29,229 nucleotides of DNA, from positions 1 to 29,229 of the forward strand of contig DAONFG010000040.1 in NCBI GenBank assembly GCA_035403465.1, written 5' to 3'. The stretch is from JAAYBQ01 sp035403465 (GTDB lineage Bacteria > Spirochaetota > UBA4802 > UBA5550). The notes under the pieces are model-generated. The model was not told the DNA's origin, did not search any database, and saw only the letters and a list, made by a program, of their open reading frames with translations. Of this stretch, positions 13,785 through 22,346 are shown piece after piece (position 1 is the first letter of the stretch; the number at the start of each line of letters is the position of its first letter). The position numbers were made by a program, and so were the translations under genes.

Positions 13785-16700
13785 CTAATCATACCTGTTG
13801 AAAGAATACCTTACTGAATCATTCCCCACCACACCGGAGATCTCAAAGATAAACTCCTCCGACGGCTGGACATTAAAGCTTGTGTGCGCCCTGATAATCT
13901 TTGTTTCCGCCAAATCCTTCACATGGAAATAAAGCGGGCACCCGCCCCTGTGCTTCTCAACAACATTCCTGATCCTGCCTATAATATCATCATCAACACC
14001 GGTAGAATCAATTTTTATATGGATTGCGGAGACTGCAGCGCGCCGCACCTCTTTTAGCGACTTGAGGCTGTTCACTATCATTTTTTTCGGACGGCCTGCA
14101 TCAAGTTCGATCTTGCCGGTTGCCATTACAGGCTCAGGACTGCTGATAAGGTCACTGAACTTCTCGAGTATACGGGAAAAAAATATTACCTCTATTGATC
14201 CGTCAAGGTCTTCAAGTGTCCCGGCAGCGTACTGTGAACCATTCTTTTGTGAGCGCCGCACCGTGACATTGTTAAGCATACCTATGACTGAAACATCCTG
14301 GGCGTCGTGTTCTTCGGATATCTCAGACAGCCTGTACGAAGGGAACGACCTGATCTCCTTCTCGAACCTGGAGAGCGGATGGCCTGAAAGGTAAAGGCCA
14401 AGAACCTCTTTTTCGAATGCGAGTTTCACATTATCCTTCCACTCTGCCACCGCAGGCAGGTCAGACGCGATGCGCGTATTGTCCCTTCCCTCCTGCATGC
14501 TGAACAGGTCGCCCTGACCTGACTCAAGATCCTGGTGGTACTTTCTTGCAAGTTCAATAATCAGGTCCATTGACTCGTAAAGCTGCGCCCTGTTTTTATG
14601 GATCGCGTCGAATGACCCGGACTTAATGAGGGCCTCGAGCACGCCCTTGTTCACCAGTGAAAGATCAACCTCTTCAAGGAACTGCTTGAGAGTCTTGAAA
14701 CCGCCTGTCTTCTCCCGCGCTGCCGCGATATTTTCGATCGCCTTTTCACCAAGCCCCTTGATTGCGCCGAAACCGAACCTGATTGCCTTCCCTTCAATGG
14801 TGAAATCATAAAAGCTGCCGTTTATGGAAGGAGGCAAAACCTTTATGCTGTTCTCCCTGCAGTCGGTTATATACTGTATAACATCCTCCTGCTTGTCGGG
14901 CTGGGCGGAGAGCAGCGCGGTCATGTACTGTATGCGGTAATGCGCCTTAAGGTACGCGGTCTGGTAGGTCACAAGGGCGTATGCGGCTGAGTGTGACTTG
15001 TTGAACCCGTACTCGCCGAACTTCTTTATCATGCTGTAAAGGTCTTCAGCCAGCGACCTGTCGAATTTGCCCTTTTCCGCTCCCTTGATAAACTTCTCTT
15101 CCAGAGCGTCGATGATGTCCATCTTCTTCTTGCCCATCGCTTTCCTGAGCTTATCTGCTTCAGGGAGAGTGAAACCCGCAATGATCTGCGAGATGAGCAT
15201 AACCTGCTCCTGGTAGACCACTACCCCCAGTGTATCCCTGAGCACAGGCTCAAGCGCCTGGTGCGGGTACTTCACAAGCTGCGGATTCTTTTTGCGCTCG
15301 ATAAAATCATCTACCATTCCCGATCCCAGCGGGCCCGGCCTGTAGAGCGCGACTATAGCGATGATATCTTCAAACTCCGTGGGACCCAGCCTGCGGAGAA
15401 TATTCTGCATACCGCTGCTTTCAAGCTGGAACACTCCTCGCGTATCAGCCTTCTGAAGCAGCTTGTATGTTTCCAGGTCATCAAGAGGTATCTTATTTAT
15501 ATCCACTTCATCGCCGGTTGTGGACTTGATCAGCTCAAGACACTTTTCAATGATGCTGAGGTTTTTCAGTCCCAGGAAGTCCATCTTTACAAGTCCGGCC
15601 TGTTCAAGGGTGTTCTTTTCATACTGCGAGGAGATGCTGCCGTCCTTGTCGCGGTAGAGCGGGACATAGTCAGTGAGCGGCCCCTTTGAAATTACGACAC
15701 CCGCTGCGTGCTTTCCCGCGGACCTGGTGAGCCCCTCTAGTTTAAGTGAAATATCAAGAAGCTCCTTCCCTTTTTCAGTCTGGTATATCTTTTTAAGTTC
15801 AGGTGATTTTTCTATCGATTTTTTCAGCGAATCACCGTCAATATGCTTGCTGATTTCGTTGGCCTCGGCAAACGGAATGTCAAGGGCACGGGCCACATCC
15901 TTCACAACCGCCTTTGCCTTCATGCGGTTGATTGTGACAATCTGGCTTACATGGTCTTCTCCGTATTGCCTCTTCACGTAGTCAATGACCTCTTCACGCC
16001 TGTCAGCGCAGAAGTCAATATCCATATCAGGCATCTCGTTACGGTCAGGGTTAAGGAACCTTTCAAAGAGCAGGTTGTACTTAAGCGGATCAAGAGCGGT
16101 TATCCCCAGGCAGTATGAGATGATTGAACCTGCGGCGGATCCCCTGCCCGGCCCAACCGGTACACCTGTACGCCGCGCGTACTTAATAAAATCCCAGACT
16201 ATTAGAAAATAACCTGAAAACTTCATGCTTGTAATAACAGAAAGTTCATACTCCATTCTTGCCTTTACGGCTTCGGGGAGACTGGGCCCGTAAATTTTTG
16301 CCGCACCTTCATCCACAAGATGGCGCAGGTACGAGTCCAGGTTAAAACCCGCGGGCACCTCGAAGTTCGGGAGGATCGGGTTGCCAAGGTCAAGCTCAAC
16401 ATCGACCATGTCTGCAATTTTACAGGTGTTGAATAATGCGTCAGGGTAGTCCGAGAAGATCATTCTCATCTCGTCAAGACTCTTCATATAGAACTCGTTA
16501 GATGAAAACCTCATGCGGTTTTCATCGGACATGGTCTTACCGGTCTGCACACAGAGGAGCACTTCATGTGCATATGAATCTTCACGTTTTAAATAATGCG
16601 CATCGTTAGTGGCAATCAGGGGTATATTCATTTCGGATGACATGCGGATCAGTTCAGCATTGGCAATCTCCTGCTCCTTTATCCCGTGGTACTGGAGCTC

Positions 16701-17225
16701 GAGAAAAAAATTCCCGCTGCCGAAAATTTCGTTGAACCTTCCTGCGAGGTCCCTTGCCTCTTTCATTTTTCCTTTAATTATATATGAAGGTATCTGACCG
16801 GCTATACACGCAGAGGAAACAATCAGCCCCTCGGAATGTTTTTCCAGGATCTCCATGTCGATCCTGGGCTTATAGTAAAAACCTTCAGTATAACCTATCG
16901 AAGAGAGCTTCATAAGGTTCTGGTAGCCCGTAAGATTTTTAGCCAGGACAATCAGGTGGTATGCGTTATCCTCCCTGTTATCCTTAACTGATTCCTTTTT
17001 AAAGCGCGATCCCGGAGCAACATAGAACTCTTCACCTATAATGGGCTTGACCCCTGCCTTCTGGGCTTTCTGGTAGAATTCTATTGCACCAAACATATTG
17101 CCGTGGTCAGTACATGCTACCGCGGGCATACCCATTTCAACAGCGCGATCCACCATATCAGAGAGGGTGATTGCCCCGTCCAGGATTGAATAATCAGAAT
17201 GAGTATGCAGATGAACAAAATCCAT
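13785..17225 (-). CDS. dnaE: DNA polymerase III alpha subunit
   Basis: DnaE is the replicative polymerase. At 1146 residues it has the usual DnaE1 length. An N-terminal PHP domain (about 1-215) carries HLHTHSDYS with H5, H7 and H9, CTDHGN and ATNDAHYL. The palm holds catalytic aspartates D402 and D404 in PDMDIDFC and D549 in LVKMDFLG, matching D401, D403 and D555 of E. coli. The GRGSAAGS loop (about 360-367) binds nucleotide. A helix-hairpin-helix segment (IKGLGEKAIENI) and a C-terminal OB domain (about 985-1050) follow. PHP histidines look complete, so proofreading or pyrophosphatase activity is possible. Upstream there is a stem-loop and hardly any ribosome site. It is the largest gene of the window and lies between two unrelated transcription units. 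Confidence 0.98.
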   Translation of the reverse strand: MDFVHLHTHSDYSILDGAITLSDMVDRAVEMGMPAVACTDHGNMFGAIEFYQKAQKAGVKPIIGEEFYVAPGSRFKKESVKDNREDNAYHLIVLAKNLTGYQNLMKLSSIGYTEGFYYKPRIDMEILEKHSEGLIVSSACIAGQIPSYIIKGKMKEARDLAGRFNEIFGSGNFFLELQYHGIKEQEIANAELIRMSSEMNIPLIATNDAHYLKREDSYAHEVLLCVQTGKTMSDENRMRFSSNEFYMKSLDEMRMIFSDYPDALFNTCKIADMVDVELDLGNPILPNFEVPAGFNLDSYLRHLVDEGAAKIYGPSLPEAVKARMEYELSVITSMKFSGYFLIVWDFIKYARRTGVPVGPGRGSAAGSIISYCLGITALDPLKYNLLFERFLNPDRNEMPDMDIDFCADRREEVIDYVKRQYGEDHVSQIVTINRMKAKAVVKDVARALDIPFAEANEISKHIDGDSLKKSIEKSPELKKIYQTEKGKELLDISLKLEGLTRSAGKHAAGVVISKGPLTDYVPLYRDKDGSISSQYEKNTLEQAGLVKMDFLGLKNLSIIEKCLELIKSTTGDEVDINKIPLDDLETYKLLQKADTRGVFQLESSGMQNILRRLGPTEFEDIIAIVALYRPGPLGSGMVDDFIERKKNPQLVKYPHQALEPVLRDTLGVVVYQEQVMLISQIIAGFTLPEADKLRKAMGKKKMDIIDALEEKFIKGAEKGKFDRSLAEDLYSMIKKFGEYGFNKSHSAAYALVTYQTAYLKAHYRIQYMTALLSAQPDKQEDVIQYITDCRENSIKVLPPSINGSFYDFTIEGKAIRFGFGAIKGLGEKAIENIAAAREKTGGFKTLKQFLEEVDLSLVNKGVLEALIKSGSFDAIHKNRAQLYESMDLIIELARKYHQDLESGQGDLFSMQEGRDNTRIASDLPAVAEWKDNVKLAFEKEVLGLYLSGHPLSRFEKEIRSFPSYRLSEISEEHDAQDVSVIGMLNNVTVRRSQKNGSQYAAGTLEDLDGSIEVIFFSRILEKFSDLISSPEPVMATGKIELDAGRPKKMIVNSLKSLKEVRRAAVSAIHIKIDSTGVDDDIIGRIRNVVEKHRGGCPLYFHVKDLAETKIIRAHTSFNVQPSEEFIFEISGVVGNDSVRYSFNRYD

Positions 17226-17262
17226 TATTATGCCGTATTGCCCGGAGAAAGTTAGATGAAAT

Positions 17263-17285
17263 CCTGTCCGGGAAGCATGGACAGG
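17263..17285 (-). promoter_or_regulatory. Stem-loop in the dnaE leader
   Basis: CCTGTCC (17263-17269) and GGACAGG (17279-17285) form a perfect 7-bp stem with a 9-nt loop, 38-60 nt upstream of the dnaE ATG. No T tract follows. dnaE has almost no Shine-Dalgarno sequence, so the leader structure may matter for initiation. Confidence 0.3.
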
Positions 17286-17389
17286 TTATCTGGTATAATT
17301 TATTGAAGGAGACATAATTTCAACTATTAATTTTAAAAAATTCAGTGTTTATGCTGCTCCATATGCTGCCATCATTCTCGGGACGGAAT

Positions 17390-17418
17390 CCTCTTCCGGG
17401 TGCTGATGCCGGAAGAGG
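17390..17418 (-). terminator. Strong hairpin after the VWA gene
   Basis: CCTCTTCCGG (17390-17399) pairs perfectly over 10 bp with CCGGAAGAGG (17409-17418) around a 9-nt loop. It lies 18 nt downstream of the VWA lipoprotein stop. No T tract follows, so it may act as an mRNA 3' end stabiliser rather than a classic terminator. Confidence 0.5.
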
Positions 17419-17436
17419 TACTGGTGTAAAAGTATA

Positions 17437-19098
17437 TTATTTAAGGAGATTGTATTTTTCCACAAGGGTGATGAACTCGCTCCTGTATCCTTCCTCATCC
17501 CTCCCCTTTGAACCTTTGGCGAGTCTGATAACGTCAGCAGGAGTCAGGTTGTTTTTAAACTTTGAGTCCCTGAGGATCATTCCGAAACCTGCAACCGCAG
17601 CGGAGAACCTGAAGTTGTCCGAGGTCTTTGAAAGCTCAAGGTCTGTGTCAATTACGCTTTGTGTTATGAGCTTACTTTTATTCTCCTTAACAGGTTTGTA
17701 TCTCATACTGATTGTCAGAATCTCACCAGAAACAGCTGTCTCATCTTTTATTACAGTATCCTGGTATTTAAGCTTTCCGGATGTATTTATATCATGCTTA
17801 GATCCGGCAGGGATAATCTCATAGAGGGCGGTTACGGTATGACCTGCGCCCAACTCACCAGCATCCTTCTCATCGTTGTCAAAATCCTCCCTGGCAAGCA
17901 CCCTGTTTTCATACCCAATAAGCCTGTATCCCTTGACCTTCAGCGGGTTGAATTCTATCTGGATCTTGACATCCTTTGCGATCGTGAACATGTTGGCCCT
18001 CATCTGTTTTACAAAGACCTTCTCGGCTTCCTTGATGGAATCAATGTAAAAGTAGTTTCCGTTTCCGGCGTTGCTGATCTGCTCCATCCTTCCATCCTTG
18101 TAGTTTCCCATGCCGAAACCGCATATTGTAAGGTAGATGTCATCCTTCCTCTTCTCTTCTATCATGCGCACCATGTCCGATGTAGATGATGGGCCCACGT
18201 TGAAATCACCGTCTGTGCAGAGTATTACACGGTTGTTTCCGTCTTTAATAAGGTTCTCCTTTGCGATCCTGTACGCAAGAGTGATCCCTTCACCGCCTGC
18301 GGTCGAGCCGCCTGATTCGATTGTGTCAAAGGCCGCGAGTATGGTATCCTTCTCTGATGCCGGAGTTGACTTTAGCACAAGGCCCGCTGAACCGGCATAC
18401 ACGACGATCGCAATGCGGTCTTTTGGACCGAGCTCGTTAAGGAGGAGCCTGAGTGATCTTTTAATAAGCGGGAGCTTGTTCCCGGCGCTCATTGATCCTG
18501 ATGAGTCTATGAGGAACACGAGGTTGCAGGCCTTGAGGTTTTCATAATCCAGCGACTTCCCCTGTATCCCGATATGGATAAGCCTGTTTTCGCTGTTCCA
18601 TGGCGACCTTGACACCTCAGTAGTGATGGAGAACGGGTGTTCACCCACAGGCTGCGGGTAGTCATATTGAAAATAGTTGATCATCTCCTCTATTCTCACA
18701 GCGTCTTTGGGCGGCAGCTGGCTGTTATTCAGGTAGCGCCTCACGTTTGAATATGAGGCTGTGTCAACGTCAATTGAGAGTGTTGATACAGGATTTTCAG
18801 AGACGGCCTTAAACTCATTCTCTTTAATAAGGTCGTACTCCTCGGTGTTGTGCCTTACAGATGAATCATCCTGTATAACAGCAGGGGCCTGGTATGACCG
18901 GTCTTCCGCGACTTCATAATCATACATCCCGGCTGCGCCTTCAATTCCGGCTGATGATTTGTACATTTCCCTTGATTCCTCGCTTCCGCCTGTTCTGCCC
19001 AGTTTAGTCCCGCACGAAAGGCTGAGCATAATGGCTAAAGCTGCCGCTGATGCCAGTAAGGGGGTAAAAATCCTGTAATACCTTTTTCCAGATTTCAT
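17437..19098 (-). CDS. VWA-domain lipoprotein (YfbK-like)
   Basis: This is a 553-residue surface or periplasmic lipoprotein of the YfbK type. A signal peptide ends in LSLSC (lipidated C29). A low-complexity linker (about 30-100) is followed by the YfbK-type N-terminal module (TLSIDVDTASYSNVRRYLN, about 106-124) and a von Willebrand factor A domain (about 190-370). The MIDAS metal site is complete: D198, S200 and S202 in DSSGSMS, T266 in GGSTAGGEG and D296 in CTDGDFN. The C-terminal part (about 395-553) resembles the DUF3520 region found in these proteins. The family's function is unclear; MIDAS sites usually bind protein ligands through a divalent metal. A GGAG lies 7 nt before the ATG. The gene stands alone, flanked by a hairpin at its 3' end and the cyclase operon's terminator upstream. 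Confidence 0.9.
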   Translation of the reverse strand: MKSGKRYYRIFTPLLASAAALAIMLSLSCGTKLGRTGGSEESREMYKSSAGIEGAAGMYDYEVAEDRSYQAPAVIQDDSSVRHNTEEYDLIKENEFKAVSENPVSTLSIDVDTASYSNVRRYLNNSQLPPKDAVRIEEMINYFQYDYPQPVGEHPFSITTEVSRSPWNSENRLIHIGIQGKSLDYENLKACNLVFLIDSSGSMSAGNKLPLIKRSLRLLLNELGPKDRIAIVVYAGSAGLVLKSTPASEKDTILAAFDTIESGGSTAGGEGITLAYRIAKENLIKDGNNRVILCTDGDFNVGPSSTSDMVRMIEEKRKDDIYLTICGFGMGNYKDGRMEQISNAGNGNYFYIDSIKEAEKVFVKQMRANMFTIAKDVKIQIEFNPLKVKGYRLIGYENRVLAREDFDNDEKDAGELGAGHTVTALYEIIPAGSKHDINTSGKLKYQDTVIKDETAVSGEILTISMRYKPVKENKSKLITQSVIDTDLELSKTSDNFRFSAAVAGFGMILRDSKFKNNLTPADVIRLAKGSKGRDEEGYRSEFITLVEKYNLLK

Positions 19099-19279
19099 TT
19101 CATTTCTCCGTTAAGATGTTTTCAAACTGCATATTCGACAGGTGTTGTCTGCGGAAAGTTCTTAAAAAATATAATGATAAAAAAAATTATTGAATCAGCA
19201 GGTTAAAGTTTTTGGTTCCCATATGCCATGCACGGCCGGTTGCCGATAGATGCATACCATTTAAACATTTATATAAAAC

Positions 19280-19309
19280 AAAAGACCTGCCAATAGACAG
19301 GTCTTTTTT
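19280..19309 (-). terminator. Bidirectional intrinsic terminator of the first cyclase operon
   Basis: AAAAGACCTG (19280-19289) pairs with CAGGTCTTTT (19298-19307) over 10 bp with an 8-nt loop. It is flanked by an A tract on one side and T runs on the other in both directions. It lies 32 nt downstream of the FecR/PQQ gene stop. Confidence 0.8.
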
Positions 19310-19340
19310 ACTTTGCTCCTCCACGGATCATGAGTAATTC

Positions 19341-22300
19341 CTATTTCTCCACCGTTTCAGTGAGAGTATTCCTTACGGAAACAACCCTTCCGTTCGCCAG
19401 GCCAAGGATCACAGTATCATCTGCAATCGCAGGTGATGTTTTTATCCTGCTGTCAAATGAATTCTGCCAGAGAACTGTGCCCTTTACAGGGTCCAGGGCG
19501 AACAGAGTCCTGTCCGCTGTAACAAATACGCTCTCGAAGGCAACAATAGGACTGCTGTTCACCGGGCTTCCGGCCTTGAACTTCCAGATCAGCGTCCCCT
19601 TCTCATAGTCAAGGGAATAGAGATACCCGTCATCAGATCCGAACAGAATACTCTTTTTATACAAAGCGGGGGATGAATATATGGGCCCGCCTGTCATGAA
19701 CGTCCAAGCCAGGTCACCTGTATCGGCATTGATCGAATAGAACTTCCCGGAATAGCATCCGAAATAGATGTTGTCGCTGTAGGCAAGCGGTGTAAGGGTG
19801 ATAACCCTGTCATCCAGGTCCGCAGACCACTCCTCATCGCCGTCTTCAGCGTTGAGGGCATATAAAGTAAGCGTGTCCGTAGCTATGATAACATTGCTCT
19901 TATACACCATTATGGAATTATAAACGCCCTCGTCCAGGTTGTTCTCCCAGACATTCTTGCCGGTAAGGTCAAACGCAGAGACGGTACCGGAGTTTGACGC
20001 AACATATATTATATCATCAACAACTACAGGCCCGGTTTTAAACAGCGCCGGCCCCTTTGTTGTAACTTTCCAGTTGATTTTACCCTGAACTATATCAAGC
20101 GAATAGAGCATCCCTTTAACATCAACAAAATATGCGTTATTCTTATACACAACGGCCTTTGAATCGAACCTCTTGCCTACCTTGCTGGAAAAGACAACTG
20201 AGCCGGATTTATTCAGAACCGTTACAGTACCGTCCTCAGTCAGTGTGATTATTCTGTCTTTTGCATAAACAGGTGCCGATACCACCGGAGATTTGAACGC
20301 GCTTGACCATTTTACTCTCTGGAGTTTCCTTACCTTTTCAAGTTTAGGTGTTACAAGCAGGGTCTCCCCTTCTTTGACTGTCACTCTTGTATTGTAATCA
20401 TAGAAGGATTTTGTTACAACCCTTACCTGTATCTTTTGATCCGGGGACACATCCTGCTTTACAGAGGTCTGCCCCTTATATTTTGAATTTATGTATATCC
20501 GGCTTCCCGCAACAGGTGATTTCACCAGGACGAAACTTTTACCGGTTTTCTTCTCTTCAGTAAAAACTTTAAATCTTGAGCTGATGCTCTTTATGGATTC
20601 AGCACCCTTTTCATCAACAAAGAGGACCCTCCAGTAATATTCCCCGGAATCATCAAGCGCAATAGTTGTGCTGCTTCCCAGGCTCTTCTCATTCACCTTG
20701 ATATCGCTGAAATCACGGTTCTTTGAAACCTGGATCTTGTAGTTTCCTTTTGCGTTGACCGGGTTCCATGAAAATTTCACATCGGTTTTATTATCCTCTG
20801 CGGGAATTTTAAACTCTGCCCCTTCAGCCGGAGAAACCAGTACTATATTCTCTTTTGCAACAACGTCAAACACGCTGATCAGCGATGTATTCTTTTCATT
20901 TGTATTCTTCTGGACTCCCCTTACGCGCCAGTAGAACTTCCCGGGCTGCACCTGGTCCTTCAGTTCAAGAAAATTTACATTGCGCTTCCCGCTTGTAACC
21001 AGGTCAGTGAATGTTTCATTACGCGATATCTCGATTTCATATCCGGAATAGCCCGGGTCGTTATTCCAGCTGAACATGATCCCCTTGCCTTTCAGCAGTG
21101 TAAGGTCAATGCTGTCACCTGTTGCAGGTGTAACAAGAACCGGGGGATTAAGCATGCGCCCCTTTTCCACACGGAATGATGAGACTAAACTTGTGCGGCT
21201 GAACGAATCGATCCCTGTTGTAATATTGCTTTTTACACGCCAGTAGTATTCACCCTGTGCAAGGTTATCAATAACGATGTTCTTAAGTCTGGTTTTATGT
21301 ATAGCGCCCGGAGTTTTAAACTCTTTGTCCTGCGATATTTCAAGCTCGTAGTCATTGGCCAGCTCATCGTCGATCCACCTGAAGGAAACCGAGTTCTCTC
21401 CTGCCGTCTGGCTTATAAGTTCACCCTGGACAGGCGCCACAGGTTTAACCGGTTTTTTAAAGAGCAGGTTTACTTTCCGTATTTCACTGTACTCTGCCTG
21501 TTTTGTATCCCCATTAAATGCCGATACACGCCAGTAGTACATGCCGTTGTTCAATTTTTCAACTGTTTGTTTACCGGCACCTGTTTTCCTGGATACCAGT
21601 AATTTTTTAAAGTCCCTGTCTCCGCTGATCTCCAGTGTAAAGTCCTGCACATTCCCTTCAGCGTCCCATATAAAAATAATATCACCGGACTGCGCATCAA
21701 GCATGTAAAAACGGTCGGGACCCGGTTCTTTAAGGATGAAATTCAGTTTTACAATTTTAGTCTCTTTCCTGTCCGCGGATATCAGAGCCTTTTCATTTGT
21801 GTTAACGAGGGTCTCCTCCTTGCCGGAAGACACCTTTGCCGTACCGTCGGAGACTGTCAGGTCAAGGGACTGGTTATCCATCTGCGTCAGCTGGATGTTG
21901 CTCTTGTCGATGGAGACTGTGGTATCCTGCGACCTGATGTTGATAGCCGCGATGTCAACCCCGGAAACACCGGACCTGTTCGCGGATATTGTACCATGCT
22001 CGAAATTGATATTTATCTCATCCTCGAGGGTGGAGAGCATAATCATGCTGTTTTCGTCGATATTGATGTCCGTACCGTCACCGAGATGTATAACAGCTTC
22101 AGAATCTGTTGCAGTCCTGATGGAATCGTTATTATACACGGGAACATCCTGTTCAACATCCTCCCATACGACTTGAGCCAGGTACTTCCGCTGCGCGACC
22201 TGTCTCTTGAAGGTTATTGTTCCGATCTGCTTAACGTTACCCGCTTCCACCTTCCTGTTAAAATCCGCATATAACAGTATCGATAACGATGTAATAAGGA

Positions 22301-22346
22301 GCGCGCTTGCGCCTACAAATATTGAATCACTCGTCAAGAATTTCAT
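19341..22346 (-). CDS. Membrane-anchored FecR / FnIII / PEGA / PQQ-propeller protein
   Basis: This is a 1001-residue envelope protein built from several domain types. One membrane helix (about 8-27) is followed by a FecR-like region (about 40-190, with GTISANRSGVSGVDIAAINIR). Then come four fibronectin-III-like repeats marked by YYWRV or FYWRV at 270, 367, 471 and 570, a PEGA domain (about 606-668, VAGSRIYINSKYKGQTSV) and a PQQ-type beta-propeller (about 680-990, repeats such as VYALNAEDGDEEWSADL). FecR domains often relay signals, PEGA and FnIII mediate extracellular interaction, and the propeller is a binding scaffold. It is expected to face the periplasm. The start overlaps the 3' end of the upstream adenylate cyclase by 20 nt, so the two should be made together. 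Domain calls are from motifs; the ligand is unknown. Confidence 0.88.
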   Translation of the reverse strand: MKFLTSDSIFVGASALLITSLSILLYADFNRKVEAGNVKQIGTITFKRQVAQRKYLAQVVWEDVEQDVPVYNNDSIRTATDSEAVIHLGDGTDINIDENSMIMLSTLEDEININFEHGTISANRSGVSGVDIAAINIRSQDTTVSIDKSNIQLTQMDNQSLDLTVSDGTAKVSSGKEETLVNTNEKALISADRKETKIVKLNFILKEPGPDRFYMLDAQSGDIIFIWDAEGNVQDFTLEISGDRDFKKLLVSRKTGAGKQTVEKLNNGMYYWRVSAFNGDTKQAEYSEIRKVNLLFKKPVKPVAPVQGELISQTAGENSVSFRWIDDELANDYELEISQDKEFKTPGAIHKTRLKNIVIDNLAQGEYYWRVKSNITTGIDSFSRTSLVSSFRVEKGRMLNPPVLVTPATGDSIDLTLLKGKGIMFSWNNDPGYSGYEIEISRNETFTDLVTSGKRNVNFLELKDQVQPGKFYWRVRGVQKNTNEKNTSLISVFDVVAKENIVLVSPAEGAEFKIPAEDNKTDVKFSWNPVNAKGNYKIQVSKNRDFSDIKVNEKSLGSSTTIALDDSGEYYWRVLFVDEKGAESIKSISSRFKVFTEEKKTGKSFVLVKSPVAGSRIYINSKYKGQTSVKQDVSPDQKIQVRVVTKSFYDYNTRVTVKEGETLLVTPKLEKVRKLQRVKWSSAFKSPVVSAPVYAKDRIITLTEDGTVTVLNKSGSVVFSSKVGKRFDSKAVVYKNNAYFVDVKGMLYSLDIVQGKINWKVTTKGPALFKTGPVVVDDIIYVASNSGTVSAFDLTGKNVWENNLDEGVYNSIMVYKSNVIIATDTLTLYALNAEDGDEEWSADLDDRVITLTPLAYSDNIYFGCYSGKFYSINADTGDLAWTFMTGGPIYSSPALYKKSILFGSDDGYLYSLDYEKGTLIWKFKAGSPVNSSPIVAFESVFVTADRTLFALDPVKGTVLWQNSFDSRIKTSPAIADDTVILGLANGRVVSVRNTLTETVEK

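Noticed and set aside
15261..15689. 142-codon plus-strand frame inside dnaE
   Set aside because: It is antisense to the catalytic core of dnaE and has no recognisable product.
19189..19199. 11-mer GCTGATTCAAT shared with the palindrome region at 8036-8046
   Set aside because: By rough count many 11-mer matches are expected by chance in a window this size, and only one copy is part of a palindrome.
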